Assembly (NCBI RefSeq): GCF_900108315.1
Contig: NZ_FNVB01000002.1
Coordinates: forward strand, 62,001-126,000
Direction: 5' to 3'
Length of the DNA: 64,000 nucleotides
From: Saccharopolyspora kobensis
Lineage (GTDB): Bacteria; Actinomycetota; Actinomycetes; Mycobacteriales; Pseudonocardiaceae
Shown here: piece after piece, positions 26,294-36,300 of the stretch
How the letters are laid out: each line of letters starts with the position of its first letter
Position numbering within the stretch: the stretch's first letter is position 1
Notes under the pieces: model-generated
Databases searched by the model: none
What the model was told of the DNA's origin: nothing
The model's input: the letters and a program-made list of their open reading frames with translations, nothing else
Made by a program: the position numbers and the translations under genes

Positions 26294-29200
26294 CAGACCT
26301 CCTCGCGAGCAGGGTGCCGGGGACCGTGGCCGGGAGGCGGCGTGAGCGTGGAAGTGTAGTTCTGCCCATCGACAAGCGGAGTGTCAAGGCTGACCCCAGC
26401 CGCAGCCATCCGGTCATACTCGCCAAGGATCAGCTCCTTGGTCCGGTAGGTGCCGTACTTGGCCTCATCCCTCCGCTTGACAACAGGGAACGTGTCGAGG
26501 ATGTAGTCAGCGTCGTCACGGGAGATTCCGTAGAGGTGGAAGAACAACGCATCCAGCTCTGCCCGGATCATCGTGCGACGTTCGTCGTCCCACCTGAACG
26601 GAGCGCCGATGTCACCGAGATCTCTAGCGAATGGCTCCATGTCACGCGACGTGTAGGCTAGTTCTCGAACGCGATCATTAATAAATTTTGCGTGAGGATA
26701 CACCACATTCGGCGGGAGAACTGGAAGCTGCCGCGAAATAAAGAAATTGAGGTGAACTCCGCCAACCTTGAGCCGAGCCACAAAGTCGAGTACAAATGAG
26801 GCCAAGCAACCAACCAGTAGGCCGCCGGCGTCACGACAGTCAGCATCAATAGTCGACACCGGAAGATTATTCCCAACACCACAACGCGGAAACACCCCAG
26901 TAATGGCAGTGCGCTCATCTGTCGCACGACAGATGTCACGCCACCCAAGAAGCCAATCACGGTCCCATCGCTTCCCGGCTAGACGGGCCTCAACACCAGG
27001 TTCGTAGATTCGATCGCCCTTTTTGTCGAAGCGATCGGTCGGCACATTGTCTTCAGATACCCAATAGCGCGGGATGGCGACCGCGTTGACATCCCGCTTG
27101 CCATCAAGATCAAGATCGCGAATGTCGCCGGCTTTGTCGTAGGTGCCCCAGCGGTGGTCGTAGTAATGCAGCATCTTCGATTCGTAGAGCGGCAACATAC
27201 GGTCGTCGCCCTTTGTGAAGACGTTGCCGACCAGGGTCCAGCTGTCTGCTTCCAAAGCCTCACGTGTGTGGAATAGGTGCGAGTCGTTGGACATGTGGAA
27301 CATCGTCATGAACGACACACCCCACGGATTGCTGCCACCCTCCCCCTGTTCATCAGGTTCCTTGACGAGGACTGGCACCCGGCGGTAGATGCCGAGGGTA
27401 ATCTCAGCGTCACGCCGGGAGCGGAACACTGGACACGTGCCCGTGTTGGGATTGAGGAGCATGATCTCGTCCGGTGTCAACCTGTAGCGAACTCCAGGGA
27501 CCCCCAGATCCTCAATGGACTGAACAAAGAACGAAAATTCAGCAGCACTAACCTCCTGACTTCGCCCAGCGACCGCAAACAAACAGAAACCGTGAACATC
27601 GGCGCCCGTGAAGATCTTCTTCCGATCATAAAAACCCAGAACGGCCACCAGGGATCGACTTACCACCAGATCGCGGAAGAAATGCTGCGTCGTGGCATCG
27701 GTGGCGATGCCGGTTGGCACGATCACACCCATCCGACCGTGCGGCCCGACTAGCGTCCGGTCTGTTTCGGCGAAGACCGCATACGTGTTGATGTCGCCAC
27801 GTCCGGTCAACGGGTAGCGGCCACCTATCCGCAGGAAGTGACTCTCGCCTTCCGCCTTCCGCTTCGCCACTTCGAACTCGACGTACAGATCTTTACGGTC
27901 AGGGTCGCCCTTAAGCTCGGCGATTAGTTTCTTGCGTGCAGCAGCGTTCCGCGCGGTCGCGATTACCTCGTCTCGCTGGGCGAAGAACTCTTGTTCCTGA
28001 AGTTTGATGCGCTCCCACGGCGGATTGCCAAGGACACAGGAGAACCCACCTGACCAGCCGCTCACTTCGTCCACTCCCGAGCCGCTGTCCGACACCGTGA
28101 ACACGTCTGGGAACTCCAGATGCCAGTGGAAGAACCGGTACTGGTCACGCAGTCGGGCGATCTCGTCGTGAGTTGCCTGCGATGCCGCTGCGACCTCGGG
28201 CTCTTGGAGGTCGCGGAAGATGTCAGCAGTGACCGCGCGCGGAGCGTCTGGGGATTTGCGCCAGAGGAACGCAGCACACCACGCGTCGGCCACCTGCAGT
28301 GCACGCTTGTACTCCGGCGACTCGGTGAAGTCATCGTAAGCCGATTCCTGGCGGCGCACGTCGGTCAGATTGTCCGCCGGGGCTGTGGTGATCCGGCGCA
28401 GGCTGCTGGCGAACACGGTGTTCGAGATCTTCGCCGCCGTGTCCGTGTCGAACAGGCTGAACTGGCCTTCGCGTTCCTTCTTGTTCTGTTTCTCCAGTGC
28501 CTTGGCGAACTTCTTGTCGTCGCCTTCGATCGGCTTGAACGCCTCGTCCGGAATGCCTCCGCGCAACAGCGCAGGTGTAGCTCCGATGAGGGCGTTACCG
28601 CACTTCACGTGTGCGTCGAGGAAGCTCAGCGGCTTGCCCGGTTCCAACGCCTCCAGCCACAGCGACACCTTGGCCAGTTCCACGGCCATGGGGTTCAGGT
28701 CCACACCGTAGATGCAGCGGGCGATCACCTCGTGCAGCGCGTGCCGCACCGCACCGAGCGTCGGCTCGGGGTTGTGCTCCCGCACTGCTGCGACGCGCTT
28801 GGCGATACGTCGTGCCGCTGCGACGAGGAAGTGCCCGGAGCCGCAGGCCGGATCGCATACGGTCAGCGACAGCAGTTCGCGTGTGATCGCTTCAGTCGGG
28901 TCCGCCTCACCAGCTGCGGAGGCCGCCTGCTCGCCGCGCTTCATCGCATCGTCGATCACCGGATCCAACGTGGTGTCCAGCAGCGTTTCGATCAGCGACG
29001 ACGGCGTGTAGTACGAGCCCGTGGTCTTGCGTTCATTGCCAGCCAGTTCGACCAGCTCGAACTTCCGCTCTGCCGGGCTGTGCTTGGGAACGTACTCCAG
29101 CAGCGACTCATACACCGAGCCCAGCTCTTCGGCGCCCAAGTGCTGGTAGTCCACCGCCCGAATGCGACGCGATGCGACGTCGCGGACCTGCGCGAGGTGG

Positions 29201-30420
29201 CGGACCGCTGCGAGCAGCGCTTCGTTGGTCAGCGACAAGCCGTGCAACACGGCATCGGCTTCGGTCTCGTCGAAGATCCCGCCGATGCCCGGCAGGCCCA
29301 GCTCAGGCCGACCAGCCTCGTCGCCAAGCGCATCCAGCACGAGCCGCAGGCTCCGATACAAGTCGCCGTGCGCGGTACCCCGGCGACGGCGCGCGATGCG
29401 CCGCAGGCGGGCGGACGAGAAGTACTCCTCATACCTGCGACGTGCCAGCTCGTGCCGCTTCTTCTCCTCAGCGTCCGTTGGCGCGGGCGGATGCAGCACA
29501 TCCCGGTCCTCGGCGACGAACACGAACAGCAGCCGGTACACCAGTCTCAACAGCGCCTGGTGCAGGGCGGTGACGTCGACGTTCGAGCGCAGCTGAGCAT
29601 TGTCCGGGTGCTGGAGGAACCCCGTGCCCAGCGTGGTGATCGCGTTCCGGACACCGTCCCGCAGCTGGTCCAGCGCGCGTGTTCCGGACGTGATCGCGTC
29701 GGTGCGCCAGGTCTCCAGCCAGCACGTCGCCGGCGAGGCTTCTTCAGCAATTGCGAAACGCGAGACGTGCAGAAGCCGGTACAGCAGCAGGAATTCGCTG
29801 AACAGCTCGCCGTCGAAGATCGCTTCCAGGTCGAACTCGACGTACGAGGCGGTAGCCAAGGCACTGGAGTCACGCAGCAGCCGCAGCTGGCGGCCGTTGG
29901 TTACCACGGCCCAAAGCTGAGACTCCGTGCGGTTGAGGCACTCCTGCACCAAGGACTGCGGCGGGGTTGTCCCCGCGCCGCCCGGCCGCTTGTCCAGCCC
30001 GTGGTCCCACGCCGCGAAGTGGATGGGCACGTGATTCCAGCGGTGACTGATCGGGAAAGTCTTGGACCCGTCGTCCGACGCGATGCCCGACGTGCCTACC
30101 GTCGTGAGCTCGCCGAAGCCGAGCTCGGCGAACAGCGGCAGCAGCCACTGGGTGACCGCAAGGCCCGTGTGGTCCGGCGCGACCGCCGACTCCGGCGCGA
30201 CCGGCAGCTTCGTCCGCAGCTCGGCCCAAACGGACTTGAGGTAGTCCCAATGCCGTTCTGCCTCGTCGCTGACCGACCGCGCGCCGATCACCCGGTAGTC
30301 GGACGGTTTGCTGCCGCTAACGTCCTTGCCTTCGGAGATGCGCACGAGCATGTCGGCCGGCAGCAGCCCACCGATGGTGTGCACGGCGGAGAACACCTGG
30401 TTACGAATGACAGCGGACAT
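26293..30420 (-). CDS. Eco57I/PglX-class N6-adenine DNA methyltransferase (DrmMI-like)
   Basis: 1375 residues. SAM motif I is V-C-D-P-A-C-G-S-G-H-F-L (521-532), and the catalytic motif is V-L-G-N-P-P-W-E (about 796-803), an NPPW type that methylates adenine N6. An N-terminal region of about 450 residues (including VVTNGRQLRLLRD) resembles that of type IIG and PglX proteins, but I see no clear PD-(D/E)xK residues in it. The last 400 residues should contain target recognition, and DNA coding for about residues 1150-1260 is visibly less GC-rich. One base overlaps each neighbour (TGATG). In DISARM and Pgl/BREX such enzymes mark host DNA. Confidence 0.9.
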   Translation of the reverse strand: MSAVIRNQVFSAVHTIGGLLPADMLVRISEGKDVSGSKPSDYRVIGARSVSDEAERHWDYLKSVWAELRTKLPVAPESAVAPDHTGLAVTQWLLPLFAELGFGELTTVGTSGIASDDGSKTFPISHRWNHVPIHFAAWDHGLDKRPGGAGTTPPQSLVQECLNRTESQLWAVVTNGRQLRLLRDSSALATASYVEFDLEAIFDGELFSEFLLLYRLLHVSRFAIAEEASPATCWLETWRTDAITSGTRALDQLRDGVRNAITTLGTGFLQHPDNAQLRSNVDVTALHQALLRLVYRLLFVFVAEDRDVLHPPAPTDAEEKKRHELARRRYEEYFSSARLRRIARRRRGTAHGDLYRSLRLVLDALGDEAGRPELGLPGIGGIFDETEADAVLHGLSLTNEALLAAVRHLAQVRDVASRRIRAVDYQHLGAEELGSVYESLLEYVPKHSPAERKFELVELAGNERKTTGSYYTPSSLIETLLDTTLDPVIDDAMKRGEQAASAAGEADPTEAITRELLSLTVCDPACGSGHFLVAAARRIAKRVAAVREHNPEPTLGAVRHALHEVIARCIYGVDLNPMAVELAKVSLWLEALEPGKPLSFLDAHVKCGNALIGATPALLRGGIPDEAFKPIEGDDKKFAKALEKQNKKEREGQFSLFDTDTAAKISNTVFASSLRRITTAPADNLTDVRRQESAYDDFTESPEYKRALQVADAWCAAFLWRKSPDAPRAVTADIFRDLQEPEVAAASQATHDEIARLRDQYRFFHWHLEFPDVFTVSDSGSGVDEVSGWSGGFSCVLGNPPWERIKLQEQEFFAQRDEVIATARNAAARKKLIAELKGDPDRKDLYVEFEVAKRKAEGESHFLRIGGRYPLTGRGDINTYAVFAETDRTLVGPHGRMGVIVPTGIATDATTQHFFRDLVVSRSLVAVLGFYDRKKIFTGADVHGFCLFAVAGRSQEVSAAEFSFFVQSIEDLGVPGVRYRLTPDEIMLLNPNTGTCPVFRSRRDAEITLGIYRRVPVLVKEPDEQGEGGSNPWGVSFMTMFHMSNDSHLFHTREALEADSWTLVGNVFTKGDDRMLPLYESKMLHYYDHRWGTYDKAGDIRDLDLDGKRDVNAVAIPRYWVSEDNVPTDRFDKKGDRIYEPGVEARLAGKRWDRDWLLGWRDICRATDERTAITGVFPRCGVGNNLPVSTIDADCRDAGGLLVGCLASFVLDFVARLKVGGVHLNFFISRQLPVLPPNVVYPHAKFINDRVRELAYTSRDMEPFARDLGDIGAPFRWDDERRTMIRAELDALFFHLYGISRDDADYILDTFPVVKRRDEAKYGTYRTKELILGEYDRMAAAGVSLDTPLVDGQNYTSTLTPPPGHGPRHPAREEV

Positions 30421-33314
30421 CAGGCGGCGCCTCCCGACACCGGCAGGTACACGTAGGCGCCGAGGATGTCGGCGGGCTTCTGGGCGGTGACCGTCACACC
30501 GCGGACGATCTCACCGGACTCCTTGCGGACCCGGCGGTGCGAGGCGAGCAACTCGGCCGCCAGCTCGTCGCCGTACTGCTCCAGGTACGGCGTGGTGGCA
30601 TCGAGCCCGTCCAGCACGCGCTTCATCGTTCGCTCAGCGAACCCCGGATCGGTGTTCTCGTCAGCGGACAGCTCCAGCAGCGCCACCGCATCCTCCGGCT
30701 TCAACCATGTTGCGGTGGCCGGCGAGCCCTGGAAAGCCAGCAGCCGGGCGTCCTCGGCGACCACCTGCCGCTCGGTGGCCCGCGACGGCAGTGCGAGATG
30801 GAACCGGTAACGCACCAAAAGCAACGTTGTGCGCGTTTCCACCCCACGAGTGCGAATGACCCCGCAGCGCCGGGCTGGCCGAGGGCCTGGGGCCGACTCG
30901 TCCAGCGCAGCGTTGAGGACATACCCGGCCAGTGCCCCCACTGCCGGGTCGGTACGCACCAAGGCCACCTCGCCGCGCGCGACCGCAGCGGTGCTCCGGA
31001 ACGCCACCTGGCTGTCTGGTTCGATCGCCTCGCCACCGAGAATCGGAGCCAGAGCGTCCCGCAGACCCGACGGCGTGCCGCTGAGATCTGCGGTGAAACC
31101 ACCCTCCCCGTCCTCGCGTAGGACGGCGTTCAACGAGTTCAATGCGTGCCGGGTGAAGCCGCGGACCTCGGTGGCCCGGCCGAGTGTGTCGCGCACCGCG
31201 GCAACCTCACGCGCGATCTCCTCCGGGTGGATGGACCGCTGGGCGAACTTCGACCGCGAAGTCTTTTCCCGATCCGCGGCCGACTTCCAGTCGGCTTCCA
31301 GCTCATCGGCCTTGGTCTTGAACGTGTCCGCTTCGAACAGACTGGCCTGTTCGGGCTGAGTCTTACGCATCAGCAGCCATTCGACGATCGCATCGGTGAC
31401 CGCGGCCGAGGTGCTGTCCGGGACCGACACCGAAATGCCGAGATCCTTCTGAATCTGCCGGTGCTTCTTGATCAGAACCTCAAGGACCTTGCCATCGATG
31501 CCGTTGTCACTGCCGTAGAGCGTGACGACACGGACGATGTCGCGCTTCTGCCCGTACCTGTCTACGCGGCCTTCCCGCTGGTCGTGGCGGGTCGGGTTCC
31601 AGGCCAAGTCGTAGTGCACGACCGCGTCGAAGTAGTGCTGCAGGTTCACGCCCTCGGACAGGCAGTCGGTGGCGACCAACACTCGCCTGGCCGCCGTATC
31701 CTCGCCCGCCTCGGCGGCGAGATCCTCGATCCGCTTCACCCGCTGCTGAGGTGACAGCCGACCAGTCACGGATCGGACCACGGTCCGCTTGCCGAGTTTA
31801 CCCTCCAGGTGCTCAGCGACGTACTCGGCGGTGGGGATGTACCGGCAGAAGACGATCGGGTGGTAGCCCTCCGCAAGCAAAGCCTTGAGGTGCTTAACCA
31901 GCGCAGCCAGCTTCCGGTCCTCGGTCGGCCCTTCCAGGGTCTTGGCACGCTTCGCCAGTTCTGCCAGGCGCGAACCGGCCTGATCCGTCTCCGCGCCTGG
32001 CGCAACATCAAAGCCCTCAAGCGCATCGCTGTCGGACGAGTCACTGGTCAACGGCGCGCCCAACCGGTCTGCTTCGTCAGCCGAGCTGGCCTGCGCTGCC
32101 GCGGCGCGAGTACGCAGTGTTTGCTCCGCGGCCCGCGGCGACGACACCAGGGAACGCAGCAGCGCGATCGCCGACCACCACGCGATCCGGGCCTCGCGCC
32201 GACCTTGCTCCCCGGCTGCCGTGACCCGCTCACTCGCATACGCCACAGCGTCGTCCAGCAAAGCACGGTATGCCGGTGACAGCTTGTATGTCTCGTCCTT
32301 GAAGAACCGGTCGCCAGGAAAGGCGGTGTCCTCACGGAGGCTGTCGTCGGCCAGTCCGTCCTTCGTGCTCAGAAACTGCCGGACATCGGCACGCTTGCGT
32401 TGCACGAAGTGCGCTGCCAACAGGCGCCGTCCGGATTCGGAATCCAGGTCGACATCTGCCAGTTCTGGCTTGACCATTCCGAGCAGAGCCCGGAACGCGC
32501 TTTCCTTGCCGCTGTGTGGAGTCGCGGTAACCAGGAGCAGGTGCCGTTCCGGGTCAGCGGCTACGCGCTCGAGCAGCTCGTGTCGCAACTGACTCTGCGC
32601 GGAAGCAGTTTCGTCGGTAGCCACACACGAGTGTGCCTCGTCCACGATCACCATGTCTGGGCAGTGTTTGACGAAGTCATCTCGATGCCGCGTCGACTTG
32701 ATGAAGTCCGTCGACACCACCACGTACGGGTGCCGGTCGAACAGAGACTGTCCCAGGTCGAGCTGCCGTTCCAGCTTCGACACCGTCGAGGCCAGCACGA
32801 GTTCCGCGTCGATGCCGAACTTGGTGCGCAGTTCCTCCTGCCACTGCTCGGCCAACGCCGGCGAGCACAGAACCGCCAAACGCTGTGCGCTGCCCTGCGC
32901 CAGCAGCTCACTGCCGATCAGGCCGGCCTCGACCGTCTTACCGATACCGACATCATCGGAGATCAGCATCCGAACAACCCGCTGCCGCAACGCCATCATC
33001 AGCGGAACCAACTGGTAAGCACGCGGCTCCACAGCGATTCCCGCAAGCGACCGGAACGGGCCGGCACCCGAGCGGAATCCGATCCGGAGCGAGGACCGGA
33101 GCAAACCCGCTGCCAGTGCATCACCCAGATCGTCAGCGGACGGACGCGCGAACTCGGCGTGCCGCACCTCTTCGAGGGACGGGAACACCGCTGCAAGTTC
33201 ATCATCAGAGCCGCCCAGCGGACGCAGCACGAGCATGTCCTCGGCGCTCTCCGGCAGCACGACCCAATCACGGCCACGCGCGGAGACCAGGGAACCCACG
33301 GTGAAGCTAGTCAT
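30420..33314 (-). CDS. SNF2-type helicase (DrmD-like)
   Basis: 964 residues. ATPase motifs: YQLVPLMMAL (Q region), S-D-D-V-G-I-G-K-T-V-E-A-G (Walker A, about 120), MVIVDEAHSC (DEAH) and VTATPHSGKE. The C-lobe has V-L-V-A-T-D-C-L-S-E-G-V-N-L-Q and W-N-P-T-R-H-D-Q-R-E-G-R-V-D-R-Y-G-Q (motif VI), the SNF2/RapA pattern. DISARM class 1 has a similar SNF2 protein (DrmD) directly beside its methylase, as here. The ATG at 33314 follows GAGG and is 19 bases after the giant kinase gene; longer in-frame extensions overlap that gene and are rejected. Predicted DNA translocase or remodeller. Confidence 0.88.
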   Translation of the reverse strand: MTSFTVGSLVSARGRDWVVLPESAEDMLVLRPLGGSDDELAAVFPSLEEVRHAEFARPSADDLGDALAAGLLRSSLRIGFRSGAGPFRSLAGIAVEPRAYQLVPLMMALRQRVVRMLISDDVGIGKTVEAGLIGSELLAQGSAQRLAVLCSPALAEQWQEELRTKFGIDAELVLASTVSKLERQLDLGQSLFDRHPYVVVSTDFIKSTRHRDDFVKHCPDMVIVDEAHSCVATDETASAQSQLRHELLERVAADPERHLLLVTATPHSGKESAFRALLGMVKPELADVDLDSESGRRLLAAHFVQRKRADVRQFLSTKDGLADDSLREDTAFPGDRFFKDETYKLSPAYRALLDDAVAYASERVTAAGEQGRREARIAWWSAIALLRSLVSSPRAAEQTLRTRAAAAQASSADEADRLGAPLTSDSSDSDALEGFDVAPGAETDQAGSRLAELAKRAKTLEGPTEDRKLAALVKHLKALLAEGYHPIVFCRYIPTAEYVAEHLEGKLGKRTVVRSVTGRLSPQQRVKRIEDLAAEAGEDTAARRVLVATDCLSEGVNLQHYFDAVVHYDLAWNPTRHDQREGRVDRYGQKRDIVRVVTLYGSDNGIDGKVLEVLIKKHRQIQKDLGISVSVPDSTSAAVTDAIVEWLLMRKTQPEQASLFEADTFKTKADELEADWKSAADREKTSRSKFAQRSIHPEEIAREVAAVRDTLGRATEVRGFTRHALNSLNAVLREDGEGGFTADLSGTPSGLRDALAPILGGEAIEPDSQVAFRSTAAVARGEVALVRTDPAVGALAGYVLNAALDESAPGPRPARRCGVIRTRGVETRTTLLLVRYRFHLALPSRATERQVVAEDARLLAFQGSPATATWLKPEDAVALLELSADENTDPGFAERTMKRVLDGLDATTPYLEQYGDELAAELLASHRRVRKESGEIVRGVTVTAQKPADILGAYVYLPVSGGAA

Positions 33315-33333
33315 CAGTCCTCGTCTTCTCGTC

Positions 33334-36300
33334 TCAGACGCCCACACCGGGGCCAAAGCAGTGTTCTGCGCTTCGCGCGATCTTCGCCCAGTCCGCGTCA
33401 TGCGGGAATCGCACGACGTCCCATCCGTCGTCGAGCAGCCGGTCTTCCGCCTCAGCATCTCGCTGGGCAACAGCGGCATGGTCATGCACCGGCCCGTCGA
33501 CGAACACCGCGACGTTCCCCCCGGGGAGCCGGTACACGTAGTCGGGACGTGCCAGGGCTGATGGAATGAACGTTTGTGTTTCGTCCGGCAGACGGTAGCC
33601 ATTCTCCTTCAGCCATACGACGAATCGGCGCTCAAGCCCGGTGTCCGACTGTCCGGACAACCTCTCCATCTGCTCAGTGCGGGACTCACCTCGGCCCGTG
33701 TCCTGCACTCTTGCCTTCGCCAACCGCACCAGCAATTCCGCGATCGAACGGCGGTCGATCGCACCGTGGTTGGGCTGGTTGCCGTAGGTCAACAGGCATT
33801 CGTAGCAGCCACGGGCGCAGGGGCGGTCCGGATGCGGTCCGCCGAGATCGTTACCTTCGAGATCGAAGTGGCAAATCTCCAGCGCGGTCTCGACCGCTTT
33901 CACCAGTGCCAGCGGATCGGACTGGAGACGGCGCAGCACACCAGCCCCGCCCTCGGCCGCCTCGGTGAACAGCATTCGGTCGCGGTCGCCCTCGTCCGGC
34001 GGCAGCAATTCGCTCGTGAGCTCGGAGTCCTCTAGTTCGAAGGCCGCCTCGATGCCGCGTTCAAGCGCATACATCAGCGACAGCGCAACCGGTTCAGGCA
34101 GCGGCCGGTCGAGCTTGACGACCAGGATGTTGCGGCGGTCCTCGACATACGGGATGACCCGGATCTTGCGTCGCTTCTCCTGCCCGTCAGCGCCGACCAC
34201 CGGCATCTCGCTGGAATCACCGGCGGCCTCGGCCGCCGCGGCCTCGGTCATCCACTCACCGCTGGTGGGATCGAGCCAGTACCCTGGCGGCTCGTTCTCG
34301 GCTGCGCGCAAGCGGCCGACATTGGTGATCCGCACCGTCGCCGAGTCCCCGTAGCTGACGGTGGCAATCTGCCCATCCGCGTCGACTACCCGGGCATCGC
34401 GCCGGCCAGGACGCGCGCCGTGATCGTGGAACCGATACGAGGTCACCAGCCGGAAACCAGCTCGCCGGCGCTCCTCCTCGTCCGAGGAGATGCGCGCCCG
34501 GAGCTTCGTGTACACGGTGTGCAGCTGAAGCAAGCCAGTGGTCTCCTCACGCAACGGTTCGTCGCACATCTGGCACCGGTCAGCCCGCTCCCGCGACTCG
34601 TGGTGGTACCCGCAGGCTGTGCACCGCTTGGCCCTGGTGGTCACCACATCACCGGAGGAATCCGGCGGCAGCTGAATCCTCGTGACCTGGTAGCGCGCAC
34701 CTTCGTGATAGATCAGCGCACCGGGACCGAATTCCCGGATGGCCAGGAACCGCGGGCGCTGCAGGTAGTCACCATCGTCGTAGCGACGTCCCGAAGTCGG
34801 AATGTAGGCGGCCAGCGGCAGCCGCGGGAACGAGTATCCAGGCAGGAAACCCTCGCTCGCCAAGTAGCGGTACGGGTTGAAATCCGACAGCAGCGATCTG
34901 CTCTCCACGCTCTGATTCTTCAGCAGCGCCAGCTGAGTCTCGGCTTCTGCCCGGCGCCGCCGCGCGGCATGGTGGTCCTGGTCGGTCAGGGTGTGGTCAA
35001 GCACCCGCCGGTTCTGCTCGGCCTGATCCACCAACGCGGCCCGGAGCAAATCACGCCAGCGCTTGAATGCGAGGTCGAACTCGTGCGGCGCCTTCCGGAC
35101 AGTTTCGTCAATCCACGTGTCATGCCACCAAGTCGTATCCCCGAAGTCGGCAGCCAGACCCCCGAACACCTCACGCGCGGCCGTCACCGCACGGGCCTGC
35201 GCGTCGGGGTTTCGGACAGCCTCGGCAACATGGTCATGCAATGGCAGCTCGGAATCGGGATGTGCAGCGTCCTCATCAGAGCCGATGTCGATGACCTCAA
35301 GAATCGACCGGCCCAGCTTGAGGCCGGATTCGGCCAGCCAGATCGCTTGGACGTGCGAACGCACGAGATCCTCATTGGCCAGGTCCAGCCGGGGTGGTGT
35401 GACCGTACCCGCCACCATGCGCTCGGAATGACGGAAGTAGTACTGGTCATGGCTGTTACCAGTGGCGCAGTAGGTGGTCACCAGGGCTGGTTGCCCGGAC
35501 CGGCCAGCCCGGCCGCTGCGCTGCGCGTAGTTGGCCGGGGTCGGTGGCACATTGCGCATCATCACCGCGTTGAGCTCGGAGATATCAACACCAAGCTCCA
35601 TCGTCGGTGAGCAGTAGAGCAGTTTGAGATCACCGTTGCGGAACTGCTCCTCACGGCGCTCGCGCTCCAGCGGATCAACCTGTGCGGTGTGTTCCCTGGC
35701 GGTCAGGGTGGACAACTGCTCGGCTGTCTGGCGATACAGATCGCGGAAGAACGTGTTAACCCTCGGACCATCTCCGCTGGCGTAAGTGCGAGTAAGCGGG
35801 TCGTGCACGCCGCGAATCCCGTTGCCGGCCCGCCAGATCAACGCACTCGAAGCGATTCGGTAGCCGGTCATCGTCGGTTGTGCGGCCCTGCGGAACCGCC
35901 TTGCCCACTGGGGGGACTCATCGACCTTCCGCAGGATCCCCGCTTCGGCCAAGACCTTAAGCAGGTCAGCAATGATGTGTTGTCGATCGTCAACGGACAG
36001 ACCGGGAAAGTGCACTCGCTTCAGGTACTTGCCGAACTTCCCCCGGCCGGACAAGAAGAGATGCGACCGGTCCATGCCCGGTTTTGCCCCATGCGGAAAC
36101 GCCGTGCTCGGCTTCGGGCGATCTCTGGTGGAAAGCACCCAGGGATCGACCAGGCGTTCCTCGCTCGCACGCCGGAGGGTGTCGAAATCGTCCCGGAAGT
36201 ACTGAACATCGATGGCCAGCTCACGGCGCATCTCATCCAGCAGCGCCTTCATGATCTCGGCGCGCTGTCCCGGTTCGGCGGCACGCAGCTCATGCTGTGC

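Noticed and set aside
28120..30456. 778-codon plus-strand frame opposite the large methylase
   Set aside because: No motif; the minus-strand methylase with its SAM and NPPW motifs explains the region.
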